Shown: positions 25,143-39,485, counted from the first letter of the stretch. The stretch: 64,000 nucleotides of DNA from Callipepla californica brunnescens (GCA_023055505.1 JALIRH010000004.1:39127502-39191501); one strand, 5' to 3'. Notes: generated by a model from the letters alone, not told the origin. Program-made: numbers and translations.

Positions 25143-26204
25143 CCATTTAAAAATTGCTTAACAATGGGCTATGGTGTTAAAGAAAGGAAAAAAGCAACAG
25201 TTGTTCAAGAGCTGTTAAGAGATGCTTTGTAACAGCTACCAAGGCAGGAAGATGTTTGGTGAACACAGGACAGAAAAAAAAACAACAAAGGAACTCACAC
25301 TTTGGATGGATCCAGTAGTGGCTGCTGCTTCCTGGAAAGGGCCTTATTCAAGCAAGCTGATGAACCTTCCTCCCCACTTTCAGTAAACTATGAGTGGTGC
25401 TGTGCCACCAGCATGCTTTCTGACCATTTGCAGGGCAAGCTGCTGCTCATAAACTGTTCCAAGGCAAAATGATGCAGAGAATTTACATTAGCCTCAGCCA
25501 TGCACCTGGAGCAATCTCTCTGAAATTCTGTGAGACTGTGCCAGCCTGTTTCTGTTCCTGAAGGACAAAAGAAGGGACTGATTCCAAATGAGGTCAGCAA
25601 AGAAAACTCCAAATATCAGTTTTTCTAAGCTGTTCAAGAAATCAAGTTTCAGTCTCTTGGAGTTTCCTTCAGGTATCACAAGTTCAGTTTACATTTAGGT
25701 CTTTTTCCTGAACTTATGGGAATTAGAACAGGTAACTGCACAATAACCAAAGATGTAAGTTTCTAGGTGTTATGTATTCTCATGTACAGCTCTATGTATA
25801 TTCTCAAAACCTCCAGTGAAAATGCCCTTCCGTGCAGGAGCAGGTTACCTCTCACTGGCAGCAGGGTAACAGTGGACACTCAAGCATTATGTTTTGGGCA
25901 GTGTCCACTGAGGCTGCTCTCACATTGCAGCACGTAGAAGGAGCAGAAATGAGCTAATCAGCTCATGCTTTTGTGGTCAGTTCAGTTTTAGGGTTACTAG
26001 TCTAGTTTTTACAGGTTGTTAAAAAAATCTGTTGTACATTCACACATAAAAAGGTATGGTAGTGCTATTTTTCTCATCAAGTCTTGGTTAATTTATATTT
26101 CTAAGTAACTCTGAGTAATGAAGACAGATTTTATTCTTTATTACTGCCAATTTTAAAGTACTTATCTGGTTGGTTTGGAAACTCCTTTCCTTTCAAAACT
26201 CTTC
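21131..26204. other. Gene-free stretch, no recognised genes
   Basis: Intergenic sequence of about 5 kb. The only structure I can name is the (TG)24 microsatellite listed separately. Frames of 60-94 codons are scattered on both strands without domain resemblance. Confidence 0.5.
25092..25139. repeat. (TG)24 microsatellite
   Basis: Uninterrupted TG dinucleotide repeat of 48 bp; likely polymorphic, and alternating purine-pyrimidine sequence can adopt Z-DNA. Confidence 0.98.
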
Positions 26205-27210
26205 AAAGCTACATCAGTGGCAAAAAGTCCAGTTGGAGGCCTGTACTTAGCAGTGTTCCTCAGGGGTCAGTGCTGGGTCCGGTCCTGTTCAACATCTTCA
26301 TCAGTGACCTTGATGAGGGGATAAAGTCCACCCTCAGCAAGTTTGCTAATGATACAAAGCTGGGAGGAATGTCTGACAAGCCTGAAGGCTGTGCTGCCAT
26401 TCAGTGAGATCTGGACAGGCCGGAGAGTTGGACAGAAAGGAACCAGATGAGGTTTAACATAAGTGTATGGTATATTCTTATATAAGAGTCTTGCACCTAG
26501 GGAGGAATAACTGCACGAACCAGTACAGGTTGGGGGATGACCTACTGGAGAGGAGCTCTGGGGAGAGGGACCTGGGTGTCCTGGTGTATGACAGGCTGGC
26601 CATGAGCCAGCAGTGTGCCCCGGTGGCCAAGAAGGTCAGTGGTATCCCGGAGTGCATTAAAAAGAGCGTGGCCAGCAGGTCAAAGGAGCTGATCCTCCCA
26701 CTCTACTCTGCCCAGGTGAGGACTCACCTGGAGTATTGTGTCCAGTTCTGGGCTCCTTGGTACAAAGAACACCAGGATCTCCTCCAAAGAGTCCATTGGA
26801 AGACTACAAATATGATAAAGGGCCTGGAACGCCTTTCTTATAAGGAAAGGCTGAGAGATCTGGGTCTGTTCAGCTTTGAATAAAAGACTCAGAGGGGTTC
26901 TGATCCATGTCTGTAAATATGTAAGGAGTGAGAGGGAAAAGGATGAGGCTGGATTCTTTGAAGTAAGGGAAAACAAACTAATGTATGGGAAGTTCCTCAC
27001 AAGTGTGCATGTGAACTTCTTCACAGTGAGGGTGGTGGAGCACTGGCACAGGCTGCCTGGAGAGATTGTGGAATATCCTTCTCTGGAGACATTCAAGACC
27101 AGCCTGGGTGCCCATGCAACCTAATCTAGGGAGTCTGCTTTGGCAGGAGGGCTGGACTAGGTGATCTCTAGAGGTCCCTTCCAACCCCCAAAATTCTGTG
27201 AAGTTATGTG
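26205..27210 (+). mobile_element. CR1 LINE fragment, about 1 kb of ORF2 3' half plus 3' end
   Basis: It begins inside the reverse transcriptase with [20 protein letters not shown], followed by [12 protein letters not shown]. This is the palm region where the YADD-type motif is FADD; here the first Asp is replaced, giving FAND. It continues through an open stretch at 26467-26883 (VLHLGRNN, DLGVLVYDRL, HLEYCVQFWAPW, KERLRDLGLFSFE). After a stop it continues to RVVEHWHRLPGEIVE and the CR1 tail CTTCCAACCCCCAAAATTCT. It is one of the better-preserved copies in the window but inactive (5' truncated, stops). Confidence 0.95.
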
Positions 27211-28004
27211 AAAAATGATTCCCATTTTTGCTTTTCCTTAAAGAGAGCCTAAGTTTTCCCAAGCACATGCTCTCCAGATAGAGCAACCATTATCAGTAGT
27301 CTCTTCAATGATAGGCTTTGATAGGAAGGCATAAGGTCATATCTTTAGAAATGACAAACTTTTGTCAGAGTCTATGTCCCATTTTCAAATGGGAATGGAG
27401 TTCTATGGAGATCCATTTTCAAAAGTATTTAGATAACAAATTATAAAAAGACATTTGAGTTTCTGTCAGTGTGTATCCAGATTAATAGTAAATTTGAGTA
27501 CTTTAGAACAGGATAGCTGTTACTTTTATAATCATGTCAATTTCTGAGCAACTTATTTTTAATTCCAATATTTTCAAAAATATTTTATTTGAAAATAAAT
27601 ATTTCAATGATTTAAAGAATTGAATTTGGAAATACTGAAGTATTTTGTTGAGATTTTATTACATTTATCAAAAGTAAAGGTGATCAAAGTAATAAAAAGG
27701 TAAAGGAAATCTGAAATTACAAACATTCTGTGAGCAATTAGACACTCACAGTATGTAATGTTTAATAATTAAAGAGACATGTACAGATATTTCAACACTA
27801 ACTATACACATGGATATTTTCAGATTTGATTTACTATATAATTTCAGTTCTGGTTAATGAAACAAATGATATTTTATGTAAAATATCATCATAATTTTTT
27901 GTATTTTCTTCTAAAAATTGCAGCACTAAACTCTGTTAAATGGGATAAAAATAAAATGTGATCATTTTAGAGACAATTTCTCTGAATTATACAGTAATTC
28001 ATGA

Positions 28005-28292
28005 AACATACTATCTTTAGCAGAGTCTGTGGTGATAAAACAAGAGGAAACTGTTTCAAGCTCAAAGAAGGTAGACTTAGGTTAGACATAATGAAAAAGT
28101 AATTTATAGTGAGGGTGGTGAGACACTGGAACAGGTTACCCAGTGATGTGGTGGATACCCCATCCCTGGAGACTTTCACGGCAAGGCTGGATCAGCCCCA
28201 GGGCAACCTGATCTAACTGGTGTCCTTGTGCATTGCAAGGGAATTGGACTTGATGGCCTTCAGAGATCCCAACTCTACGGATTCTATGATTA
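28005..28292 (+). mobile_element. CR1 LINE 3' fragment
   Basis: CR1 3' end in sense orientation: AACAAGAGGAAACTGTTTCA, GAGGGTGGTGAGACACTGGA, GATACCCCATCCCTGGAGAC and the tail ACGGATTCTATGATT. Confidence 0.9.
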
Positions 28293-28473
28293 ATTACCTA
28301 CTTTGTCTTCCTGTAATAATTGGATAAATCCATGATATCTCCAACCTACGTGTAGAAATCAGTACAAATCAACTGAAAATATTATTTGTCTAAAATATTC
28401 TTTACGAAATAAGACTGGTAGACATTTCACCCCTCAAGGAAGTTTCAGAATTACAAATACACTGCAATTTGCG

Positions 28474-28526
28474 TCTTACTAAGATGGTACTGAAATTGGA
28501 GTTGTTTCTTACTAAGATGATACTGA
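28474..28526. repeat. Spaced short direct repeat
   Basis: TCTTACTAAGATGGTACTGA at 28474-28493 recurs at 28507-28526 with one change (period 33 bp). It is probably a local slippage duplication. Confidence 0.85.
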
Positions 28527-31500
28527 GTACTAGGTTGCAATCAATGCCCTTCTAAGCTCTCTTTCTGTATATACAAACTTTTGCTATGATAAATGTATAC
28601 TACACAAACTAGTTACTAAGAGATAACACAGATAGTGAAATTATGGTACATAAAGCATCTGCTTGGATATCCATGTAGTTTTACCCCCATTGAGTGTAAT
28701 GCAGTTTGCACCTCGATTAATTGGCGGCAAAAACCTTACATGTACCATAAAGAGAAGCCATTGGGTGGAGTAGGCAACACACTGTAAATCCACACCCCAA
28801 ATTGTTTCATGGTAATTTACCCTTATAGGCATCCCTTAGTTGTCTGGAGATAGATGTTCTCTCCTCTAAAGAAAGACAAAATGAAATGCTTAAAGAAAGG
28901 ACAAGATATTAAACTGTTGCAAATAACTGGAAAGTTAAAAACTATATCTGAAAATTTAGTTCTAAACAGAGTTATTTGAAATGCTATGATTTTCTGTTCT
29001 ATTAAAATTGAATGCTGGTTTTAGTATCTTTTAACATAAATTCATGGTCTAATTTTCAAAAGTGAAGGTCAAATATTCAAAAGTTTTTGAACTTAAAAGT
29101 TCATTGTAAGAAACAGAACACAGTACTGAACTCTCAGGAAATGAAATATAGTCATTGACTGAGTGATCTAGCTACCCCATGTACTAAAATGTAAATCCAG
29201 TTCACAATTCTGGAACTTTTTAAACTATGTAAGCTGTATTATTTTTTCATTTTTTCTTCTGATTTGTATATACCTTTTATTATGTAAATAAGACAAAAAT
29301 TAAATACTGAGGTGGCATTTTTTATTTGCTTGGAGTCTGTGAGGTTTCTTTTTCTATACAAAAGGAGTGTATTTATCTCTTTATATGTTCATTTTTCTGT
29401 GTATTAAAAGCACATTCTGAATTGAAGCTATCTGCTTATATGTATTGTTTACATATCCAGCTCGGGGTTTCAGTTAAAATTTAGTTCTAGAAATATTTTC
29501 CCCTCAGAGATCAAAATTCATTGACCAGTCTTCAAATAATTTTTACCCTTAAGACAGGAAGGGTACTACTACACCTAAGTAAGAGGTAAAGAAAAATTTT
29601 TAACTAAAAAAGACTGTAGAATCACAGAAAGAAAACACTCAAAATGGTTTTGGAATTATGTCTTACTATATTTTATCTTCCCTTCTTCATAAATGTACTT
29701 GTCAGATCACATATTATAATGTACTATACCAACTAGTAGTTAACAGGAGAAAGAAGTCAAGAAAATTAAAGATGGACCAGGGAGCAATTAGCAGAAAAGA
29801 CTATTTGAACACCTGAATCTTTCAGCCCACACGATCTTAAATTAACTAAGTACCTCATGACATTCACTTGCTAACTTGACTTTTTTCAATGAGGATTAGT
29901 TTTGTATGTTCCTAGAACTCTCTCTTTTTAAGCTGGAATTTTGTGGCTTGAAAAGAAAACAAATATCCGGTCATTCAGGAAAACTCATGACGCAATAACA
30001 GTGAGCACAATAACCACTTTGAACTACATGGAGATCCATAGTATGGAAGACCAAAGAACAGAACCTGCCATGACCTCATCAAAGCTGCTATCATCTGATT
30101 TGTGAAAATACAAGGGCCTAAAGAAACAAGCTCAGAGCCGAGTACAGGCGCTACAGGGAGACAAGAAAATCCTTCATATAGGCAAAAGGTTCAGCTATCA
30201 CTCCCTTCTGATGCAGGAGTGAGAGAGACACACCCACATCAATGACTGGAGAGAGATTTACTCAAGTGAGGCATGCAAAGCCAGTACAGCAGGATAAATG
30301 CAACAGCACAGTATGCATCTCAACAGACAAAACGCCATAGCTATTTGAAGAAGTTCCTATTAAACTCTTGCCTCACCTTCAGTACCACCCTGAAGGAAGG
30401 AATGTGTTTATGGCACAAGTTAACAGGCCTGCCCACACATTTGTCATGGGTGAAGGCACAGCCCAAGGAGAATGAAAAGAGGTCAAGCCACAGAAGAAAA
30501 CCTGTAATAGAAACAAATGATAAAACTTAGGCCAATATCAACTTTGAATGAGATTAAGCAATTTAAGGCACAAACCCATCCCGAAGACATCATCTGATGT
30601 AGAAAATGCCCATAACTTGCCTGCTGATGGTATGGTAACAGCACCAGTAGTCTACATGATCCTTAACACATGGGAACACTTGGTTCTCATGAACAATAAC
30701 TCCACAACGATAAGACTCTGGTGGATCTTAATGTGTACCTGGAAAGACAGGTGTGCTACTCCAAAACTGGAGAAAGCAAGGCTGTTAAGGTCAGCTTGAA
30801 ACAAGCAAATAGCTGGGGAAACATTGCTCCCTCTTCCTGTACACTCCTATCTCCGCCTGCTTTTATAACATGGTCTTTTGTGATCCCTGTCACATACTTC
30901 CTCATCACTTCCCTTTTGCCATGCGTAACTTCTCACTTTCCTGCCAATTACTTCTTTATGTGAGCTTGCTTTGGTTACTCCCATTATAAAAACATCCCAC
31001 TCACAGTCAATTTGTTTCATCATTATCAATCCATCTTTTTTGTTTGTTTGTTCTGAAGCTGTTTGAACACAGTCTTTATGGGATCTACCTGGGGTTTCTC
31101 TCCTTATGTCATTCCTTCCTTCTGCAACTGAAGTTGTTTTTACCAGAATATTTAATAATACTTCTGTGGCCAAGAGGTACATCAGTAACCTGTCATTTGT
31201 GGAAAGGGGGTGTGTGGGGGAACTGTGTACAATTTATACCTTATACTTGATGCTATAAAGTTGTTATGAAACTCTTTAATCATGGAAGGCTTTATTATAT
31301 AGAGAATCTGCCATTTGTTTACAAAGGCTGTATCACATCCCTCCCAGACAAAGCACAATAATGGGTTATTAAAACCTTAATGATAACCTATTCAAAGAGC
31401 CCTAGGACAATTAGTTGGATGAAGTCTAAAGAAATCAGCTGAATAACCACTCTGTATGAAACGCAGAGTGGAAAATCCCCAGGAGCAGAACAAAGGAAAC

Positions 31501-31689
31501 CAGGCCTTCAAGGAAGGAAATCAGATTCAGAGGCTGGGCAGACTGCTGTTAGTAATACACAGGAAACTTGGGCAGGAATAGTATGTTCTGCATAGCTACA
31601 GAAACTTAGCTATGTCAGAACAAATGAAGCAAAATGGGAGGAACAGAGCATCCAAAGTCTTGAGAGCAAAAATAATCTTCTCTCCTACC
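28527..31689. other. Gene-free stretch, no recognised element
   Basis: About 3.1 kb with no repeat family or gene recognised. The part 30000-31250 has somewhat higher GC and overlapping frames of up to 111 codons on both strands, none with a recognisable domain. It could include an unrecognised LTR or old transposon, but I saw no LTR pair. Confidence 0.4.
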
Positions 31690-32570
31690 TCCTTAAATCA
31701 CTCACAAAGTAATTGAGAGGTGTCTCAAAATGACATCAGCCTTATCTTTGAATACCCTGGGATGAATCCCATAAGGACCCATAGACTTATGTGTGTCTAG
31801 TTGGAGCAGCAAATCCCTCGCAAATCCAGAGCTGGCTGAGAGCTTGTCATTACTGCAATCATAATCATCCCATTCAGGGCTCTAGAGGTCTCAAAGCCCT
31901 TCACGGGTGCTGAAAATGGAGGTGAAAAAAATCATTAAATATCTGCTTTGTCTATTTCCCTGTTTGCAAGGTGATTATACTCTTCAAGTAATGAATGAAT
32001 AGTATCTCTGATCCTCCTTTAGCTGTTAACATATTTTAAAAAGTCCTTTTTATTGTTTTCCACAGCGCTGGTTGTCTTCAACTCTAATTAAACTTTGACT
32101 GCATAGATTTTCCCTCTACAGTGGCTAAGAGCATTTCTGTAGTCCTCAAACATTACCTGATTCTCACTTCAAGTGGACATACATTTTCTTTTTCTTCCTA
32201 AGATTTAGAAGATCCCTGCTTGATCAAGTCAGCCTTGTGCCCTACTTGCATGACTTACAGCATTTTGGAATTGCCTGTTTCTCTGCTCTTAGAAGGTTAT
32301 CAGCTCTCATGGACGACAATGGCTTCAAAAGTATTTTCCAAACAGACCATATTAAGTGGCTCTCTGGGAACCCTGAACTCTACACCCTCCATATCCAGAG
32401 TTGAGATCTCGGTGGCAACTGTCCTTCTGTCATCAAATATTTTAAATTTTTACTACTTTATGGCCAAGATGCTTATAAGCATAAATTTTAGAGGGCATGT
32501 TTCCTATTTAGTTCCCTCATTACCTGTAACAAGAAATAATCCTCAGAACGTTTAAGGAATCTCCTGGACT
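31690..32570 (-). mobile_element. Ancient CR1 LINE fragment (endonuclease-to-RT linker region)
   Basis: The minus strand encodes LDTHKSMGPYGIH near 31800-31760, matching the CR1 ORF2 segment HKSMGPDGIH upstream of the reverse transcriptase. The rest follows the CR1 ORF2 order backwards to about 32570 (GAATCTCCTGGACTTGTT). Stops and indels are frequent. Confidence 0.8.
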
Positions 32571-32929
32571 TGTTTATATTAGCCGTGTGCTATTCCTAAA
32601 AAATGTTTCCAAAACATAATGGCTCTTCTGCTAGTTACATCTTTCTTCACGAGATGCCAGATATTCCATCTATGTTCAACAAAGCTCTTCCATCCCTCTG
32701 AAGTGAGCGCTCTTACCCTCACAGCCCACTACTCAGAACTTAAAAGGGGGGAAAGCAAGAAAGCAAAGAGTTCAATTTGTTTTCTTTTCTTTTTTTTTCT
32801 TTATTCTGTCCTTGAACTTGTTTCCTGTTAAGAATATGTAATTTACAGTATATAAGAGCAGAGGCAACCCATTTCTCTTTCTCATACTGTGACTTTTTAC
32901 ACAGGTAGATCGTAACAGAAGGGGAAGGG

Positions 32930-33175
32930 TTTTAAATTAAAAGAAGAGAGATTTAGATTGGATTTTAGGGCATTTTTTTCACCCAGAGAGTGTTGAAACA
33001 AGTTGCCTAGAAAAGCTATGGATGCCCCATCCTTAATGGTGTTCAAGGCCAGATTGGATGGAGCCCTGGGCAGCCTGATCTGGTGGGTGGCAACCAGCTG
33101 ATGTCAGGGGATTGAAACCGGGTGAGCTTTAAGGCCCCTTTCAACCATTCTATGATTCTATGATGATTCTACGCT
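32930..33175 (+). mobile_element. CR1 LINE 3' end
   Basis: Contains GATTTAGATTGGATTTTAGG, GGATGCCCCATCCTTAATGG, GGAGCCCTGGGCAGCCTGAT and the diagnostic repeat tail CATTCTATGATTCTATGATG. Confidence 0.95.
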
Positions 33176-36100
33176 TAGACATTTTTCTTTAGGGACACAA
33201 TGTAAGAATGAGGTCGACTCAATGCTAACACTTCCTGGTTTACCTTCCCACCTTGTGGGAATCAGTATTTTAAGGATTTCCTGAGTCAGGAGTTGCCTTC
33301 AGAGTTAAGTAGTTCTTGACAGAAGACAAGCATGTAAATTGTTTCTAGCGATTTCTGAATCCACTTAAACTTCTGGCTTCCTGTCACAAGGAGTTTTGCA
33401 GTTCAGTTCTGTGCTGTCTGAGGAACTACCCTTTTGACTATTGTAAACCTGGAACCTTGTGGCTTAACTGGGTTCCAGTTAGGAAAAGACATTCTGAGAA
33501 ATCTGAGTCATATTCTTGTCTCCCTTCACAGTATTCAAACTGTCCCCATCCTCTAAGAGATTCTACATGATAAGCCTGAACAACAAAAGACTTTATCTAT
33601 ACCTTGATTCATGAGAAATTAATATTTTTAAGGTTATGTTTATATTGCCATAGTTGTTCATGTACACAGTTAGAATTTTACTCAGACATACCACAACTTT
33701 TCCTCTGTCCCTGGTAAATGCACTCATGCAAGAAAGTGTAACATTATCCTCATGCATCACCTCACTTTCTTTCTCTTAATTATACCAAATACGAATAGCT
33801 TACTTTCTCTTTCAGAGCCTTTCACAATCTTTTTGCTCCCCAAATCTATCAGACAACGTCAAAACAATAAATTCTGTTCTTGACAAGTCCTTGTGCCCCT
33901 CCCTGTCACTCATGTATTACATTTTCAAATAAACACTTTCATGTAATCTCCTGTCTTGACACTAATGTTTTGAGGAAGTTCCCCATAAGTATTTACACAG
34001 CCATTTTAGTTACATGTTCCTGTTTAGTCAAAGGTAGTTCAAAGCTAGAGAGGAGTGATTATACCATTCATATAGTCAGTAAAACCAAAAAAACATACAT
34101 CACAGAATCTTGTTATCATCACTGCTACTCAGTAACCCGTCTACATTCACTTTTCCTCTGTTTCCGGAAAAAAAAAAACAACCTGATCATTCACATACAG
34201 TATTTTTGTGTTATATTTGTTATTGGCAAAGTCAAAACCAAAATAGTTATGGAATAATACTACATAGTAAGAGATGTAAGTCATAGAAGCAACTAACCCA
34301 TGGAAATATGTTCAGCATTCATGACACAGAAATCATGTTGTGATTTCACTGAAGATAGAAAGGGAAACTGTTGATACCAATACAGCAAGACAGCATCCTT
34401 AAACACTTGAATGCCATAACAACACTTAGATGAGTAAGCATCTTTGTGATTCATTCCCACCTGTCTGTTGATAAAGGATATTACAGATAGCTATTGTGAT
34501 TATCACCTTATCCATCAAATATTTGTAAGAATTCCATCCTCATTGAGGACTAACAGTGAGCAAAGAATAGACAAAGAACACATGAACCTTTCAAGTTCGT
34601 ACACTGTTGTAGTGGATCACCAAAAGCATGCTCAGTTGGTGCACCTTCTCCTTCTTCATTATTTGCTAATTACCTTGTTGTTTCCTGTATTACCTCTTCA
34701 CTGTTTTTCACTTTTTGCATATTAGATGTGATGTTGTTTTTCAACAGTACTATTTGCTCAGTTAGATCCTTCTTATAACCTCACTTTTGTCCATATTAGT
34801 AAATAAAGTAAACTTGGAGATGGAGCAAGATGCACACAAGGCAAATCTTGTGTAGTACATGGTCTTATCTCACTGTGCTTCATCTATGTTTTCCTTTGGT
34901 TCTTGCTTTTCTTTTTCTAACTCAATGTGGCCTCTACTTCAGATTAGATTACATGTTCACTGGATTAGTGAATTCCCAAATCTTCTGTGAAGTGCTCAGT
35001 CATCACCATAGTACAAATACTTGCAAATTAAATGATGCTCCAGAAGCTATACTCTCAGAATAGTAGTAGTCAGCACTTACATAGTTCTTCTCCCCCTCAC
35101 ACTTCCCCACTCCTCAGACAGCAAATGCATTCGTTAATTAATTAAGGTTGAATGACAGAGCCATAATTAGCCCAGCCCAAGTTAATCTTAACAGTGATAG
35201 GGCTACCAGCATAATAAAGACATTCACTATTCCAAGAAAGCTCCCGTTGTCATCTCATTGTATGGAATTAAAACAATGTCTGCACAGAATGATCAGTCTT
35301 GTGACAGCAAGATGTTCATACAGAATTGTAACAAAATAGAGAAATGAACAGATGGAGCTTGCAGCTTCACACAATGGTAAGCACAATCATACAGGATCTT
35401 TAGAAACAGAGTCTTGAACAACATTGGCAGATTCACATACTTTAGCTTTCCAAAAATCTAGGGAAAATACACAGGAGTCTACAGATCAACTACTGTATGG
35501 AATAAACGCATTATGAGTTACAGAAATAAAGTCATTAGGGAACCATATGTCTTTCAGGACATACATCAACCCTGACCTGTACTTGGAAGTTACATAAAAA
35601 TTATGAGTAGTTCCCACACTGTTAACGAGTCTACAGATGAAAAAGAAGTTCATTCTTTTTCATGTACATTTACTCTTAGGCAACTAGAGGTTGAAAAATC
35701 ATCAAGATGATGAGTTTCATCAGTTTTAAGAACTCAGGTTTTTTAGTTACAAAGCTGATTACATACAAGAATCTACTGGAGGCACATCAAAAAAGAAATT
35801 AAATTATTCATATGTTTAGAGCATGACAGTCTCTAGAAACAATGCACTCCAATTCAAGAATATGTACTGTCTACTGACGCTCTGTGTTACTCCCAAAAGT
35901 GAATCTAATCCAATCAGTGTAGCGCAAGTCTTCTGCAAATGCTGCAAGTCAAGAGAGAAGATAAATGATTCAGTCCCTAGTTTTTCACCAAACATAACCA
36001 TTTGTAATAGGGAATAATACTGTCCTCAGTCATCACTCGGTTATCACATCCTCATACTCGGCACATCCTTGATTACAGAAGTGGCAAGGAAGGTCATGCT

Positions 36101-39069
36101 ACTATGTTACTGAAGAAAAAGTTTACTCTCAGTGATTATCAGTGTGTTGGAAAAACTACCTCAGGGCTGACTGTGCACTGTCAGATATGTGCAGACCTGG
36201 TTACACCAACTTTGCTCAAAATATTCTTTGTGACAGGCTCAATATCTGTATGTCTGCCTGCTAAAGTAGTCATGTTTGCGCAAGTGGTTGACATGCCCTA
36301 TTTCCCATCTCATCTTTCACAGGCATACACGTGCAGATCTGCTGAACCCCGAGAGATACCATTCTGGTCATGAGCAGAGGGCTGAATTCTGTGTCATATC
36401 TTAGATTATAGCAATTAAGTAAAAAATGACCTAAAGCCACCTTAACATCTTCTAAGCATCTATTACAACTAGAATCATCCTCCAGGATGATGAGGAGTCC
36501 TGAGGTTGTTCTAATTTAGCAGAAAAACTTTTAACTGAATATCTCACAGTCCTCCTACCTTTGCTTTTCTTCTATCCCAGAGGATAGTGAGATGGAAGCT
36601 GAAAAAAATCTGCGTGCCATCACTACTTATATGACAGAATATCTCCGGGGATGCACTTTTTGAGAATCCCTATGTATCAACAGAAGTTCTGTAAATTGAT
36701 TTTTCTGGTCTTTCAAACTGCAAAACTATTGAAAAAAATAAGGAAAAATCAAAGCCTTTCTGTCAGTTACTTCCAAAAATTTAAGATATTCTCTTTAACG
36801 CTTTCTAGATTTACTCCATAATTTGTCACGATATGGGGGGATATAGAAGACAAAATAAACTGTTAGAGATAAAGAGTGTATTTCTATGTAATTTGAAATC
36901 TTACATCAAACTCACCAGGCAATACCATTTTGAAAGGCTTGCAATTCTCAGCATTCTCACTGCTGATATTATCATGAAAAGTGATGAAACAAGGCAAGTA
37001 TGGTGATAAGAACTATGCCCATCACTAGTCAAGCATCCTCAAGTCATCAAAACACCAAAATCACTGCCATCACCAACTGATGTTTATCCTGGACACAGAA
37101 AAACTGCTTAAGCAAACAGACCTTCTGAGCTAGCCACCACACACAGATGTCATGTATTTCACATGCACCTGCTGAGAAAGTATCTACACAATGTCCTCTA
37201 TCTACCAAAGAAGATATACTGACCAAATATAGATATTATGCACCGGAGATTAATCTGCATGAAAACAATTGGAAATTAATTAATTTGCTGGTTGTCATGT
37301 ATTCCCCTCTTTGTGTGTTGGCTCACTGTTTATCATACTGCTTAACCACCTTTTCAGCTGTATGAATAGAAGAAAATCACAGTATCATGGTGGTGGTGGT
37401 TTTCTGAGGAATGCCATGTGAAATAGCAGCACTGGAAGAAAGTAGGCAGAAAGTCTGTAACTCATTTTCAATGGACACATTCACCTTTTTCCTTATTCTC
37501 AGTAATTCTCAGTAAGAGATCCCTTTTCTTAAGAAAATTTCTTGCCACTTCCCCAAAGTTCTTAGCACTTTCTGCAGATCCTTTATTTTCTCAAAAGATG
37601 AAAGAACATGCAGCTACACACAGACATTATCAGGAGAAAGAATGATACTCAGCTACAGTACTATCATCTAGACACTTCTATGATAAGAAGCTACATCAGA
37701 CTCTTCATTAATTATAGAGATTCCCTATACCTGTTTGATGTATAAACATCAGGAAACAAAGATGTACTATGGAACTCCAGTGAATAAGATAGTGAACAAA
37801 CTGAAGACCAATAAGAAATCTCACCTAAGAGTAGGCTTTTAAAGGGTTACTGAGGGACAAGCAGTAGGCCTCCCTCTCACCACTCATTCAATGTGTGATA
37901 CATAGTTATTTGCGAAACCTGTATCTGATCTGGCATGGAAGTTAAGACCACAATACAAAAGCAGAGACAATAATGAAGATGCTGATCATGCACGTGTAGT
38001 TTGATTGGCATTTAGATAACCATAATATCACAGTATGAATGAACTCATCAGAGCTGGACTGACATAAGGAATCTTGCATGTTGCCAACAAGTCTTCAGCC
38101 TGCCCTTTGAAGCCTGCTGAAAAGGAGTCATGTGGTGACATTGCCAGATAGCTGCATATTTATTTTCTTGAATTTGATGAGAAGGGTTACTTGGAGCACT
38201 GCAGCACATCTATGTAGCTCTTACTCCAATTATATCTTGCTTTACGGTTCCCACAGTGAAATTATGCTCTGGATGCCCTCCTGCATCTTTCAATGAACCC
38301 TGGTACACAGACACACCCATAATACCCATCACTGATCAGTTTTGCTTAAGATCTCTTGATATCTGGCTTATCTTATACTATATGTATGTGTGTGTGCATG
38401 TATACACATGTATTTTCTTTGCACGGCATTTTCTATTAGTTCTGCTGGTTATTTACTCATTTTTTACTTCTGAAATCCCTCTCATTGTGTACTGCATAGA
38501 AAGGACTTGAGGATATCTTGCTTCACTAGTATCTTTGGGTGGAGTATTTCTGTTGGCAACAGTATCTCCTGGTTTTTTTTCTCCTTTAGGTTTAGTCCCA
38601 TCTCTGCTTGTGTACAAGTCTCCATCATTACTACTCCTAACATTGCCACTGTTCCTCTACAGCAGACTTACATTCATGTCATTACTGGTTCCTCAGTGTC
38701 CTGCTGCGCAAGCCTTCTAACCAGAAACTCAAGCACTTTTTGACCATACTTATTAATTTTAGGAGCACTAAGAACCAATGTCTTGTTGCCTGGCTTCCTG
38801 GAGGAAGGGTAGTGTCAGTGAGTGGCCAGCTTCATAGTATACAGGAACTCTCAGACTGATAGGCACAGTTACAAATGTAATTGCTTTTGCTACTGAGGGA
38901 CTGAAGCGATAAAAAGATTTTAAGACTGCTTTCTGCAGTTCTGACTTTTCACATTCTATCTCTCCAAGACTGCTTGTTAATTTTCCTGTTTCCTACCTGA
39001 TGTTCTTCATAGCTCAGGCTTCCCCAACAAGTCCTCCTTCCATCCTCACGTACTTTTCCTTTGCTCAAA
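33176..39069. other. Gene-free stretch of about 5.9 kb
   Basis: AT-rich intergenic sequence. The 125-codon plus-strand frame at 33880-34257 and the others have no recognisable domain, signal peptide followed by conserved core, or splice context. I see no repeat family here. Confidence 0.5.
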
Positions 39070-39485
39070 ATCACTGAATGGCTAAGATTGGTAGGGATTT
39101 TTGGATATCATCTAGTCCAAGCCCTGGGCTCAAGCAGGGTCATTTTAGGCAAGCTCTCCAGGAATACAACCAGACCCTGTTTGAACACCTCCAAAATATC
39201 CTCCTCTTTTTTTTTTACAGCCATCCATTGAATATTTATTTACATTGACAAGATTCTACTCTCTGACCTTTCTGCTCTCTAGGCTAAACAGTTTCAATTC
39301 TCTCAGCCTTTCTTTACAGGAAAAAAGAGTTCCAATCCCTAAATCATCCTAGTGGCCCTTTAATTGACTACCCAGTCGCTCTACATCTCTCTTGCACTGG
39401 ATAGCCCACACTTGAATGCAGTAGAGCAAGTGAGGTCTCATTAGTACTGAGTAGAGGGGAAGGATCACCTCCCATGACCTGCTTT
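39070..39485 (-). mobile_element. CR1 LINE 3' fragment
   Basis: The plus strand starts AAAATCACTGAATGGCTAAG and continues with ATCATCTAGTCCAAGCCCTG, GTTTGAACACCTCCAAAATA, CAGTTTCAATTCTCTCAGCC and GCAAGTGAGGTCTCATTAGT. This is the reverse complement of the CR1 3' region. Confidence 0.85.

Noticed and set aside
26467..27124. Frames of 138 and 82 codons as genes
   Set aside because: They are CR1 ORF2 remnants; the opposite-strand frames at 27096-26680 and 27286-26978 are shadows of the same element.
30000..31260. Possible LTR element
   Set aside because: Composition is suggestive, but no paired terminal repeats, primer-binding site or retroviral protein motif was seen.
33880..34257. 125-codon plus-strand frame
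   Set aside because: No family resemblance; composition looks like translated AT-rich non-coding DNA.
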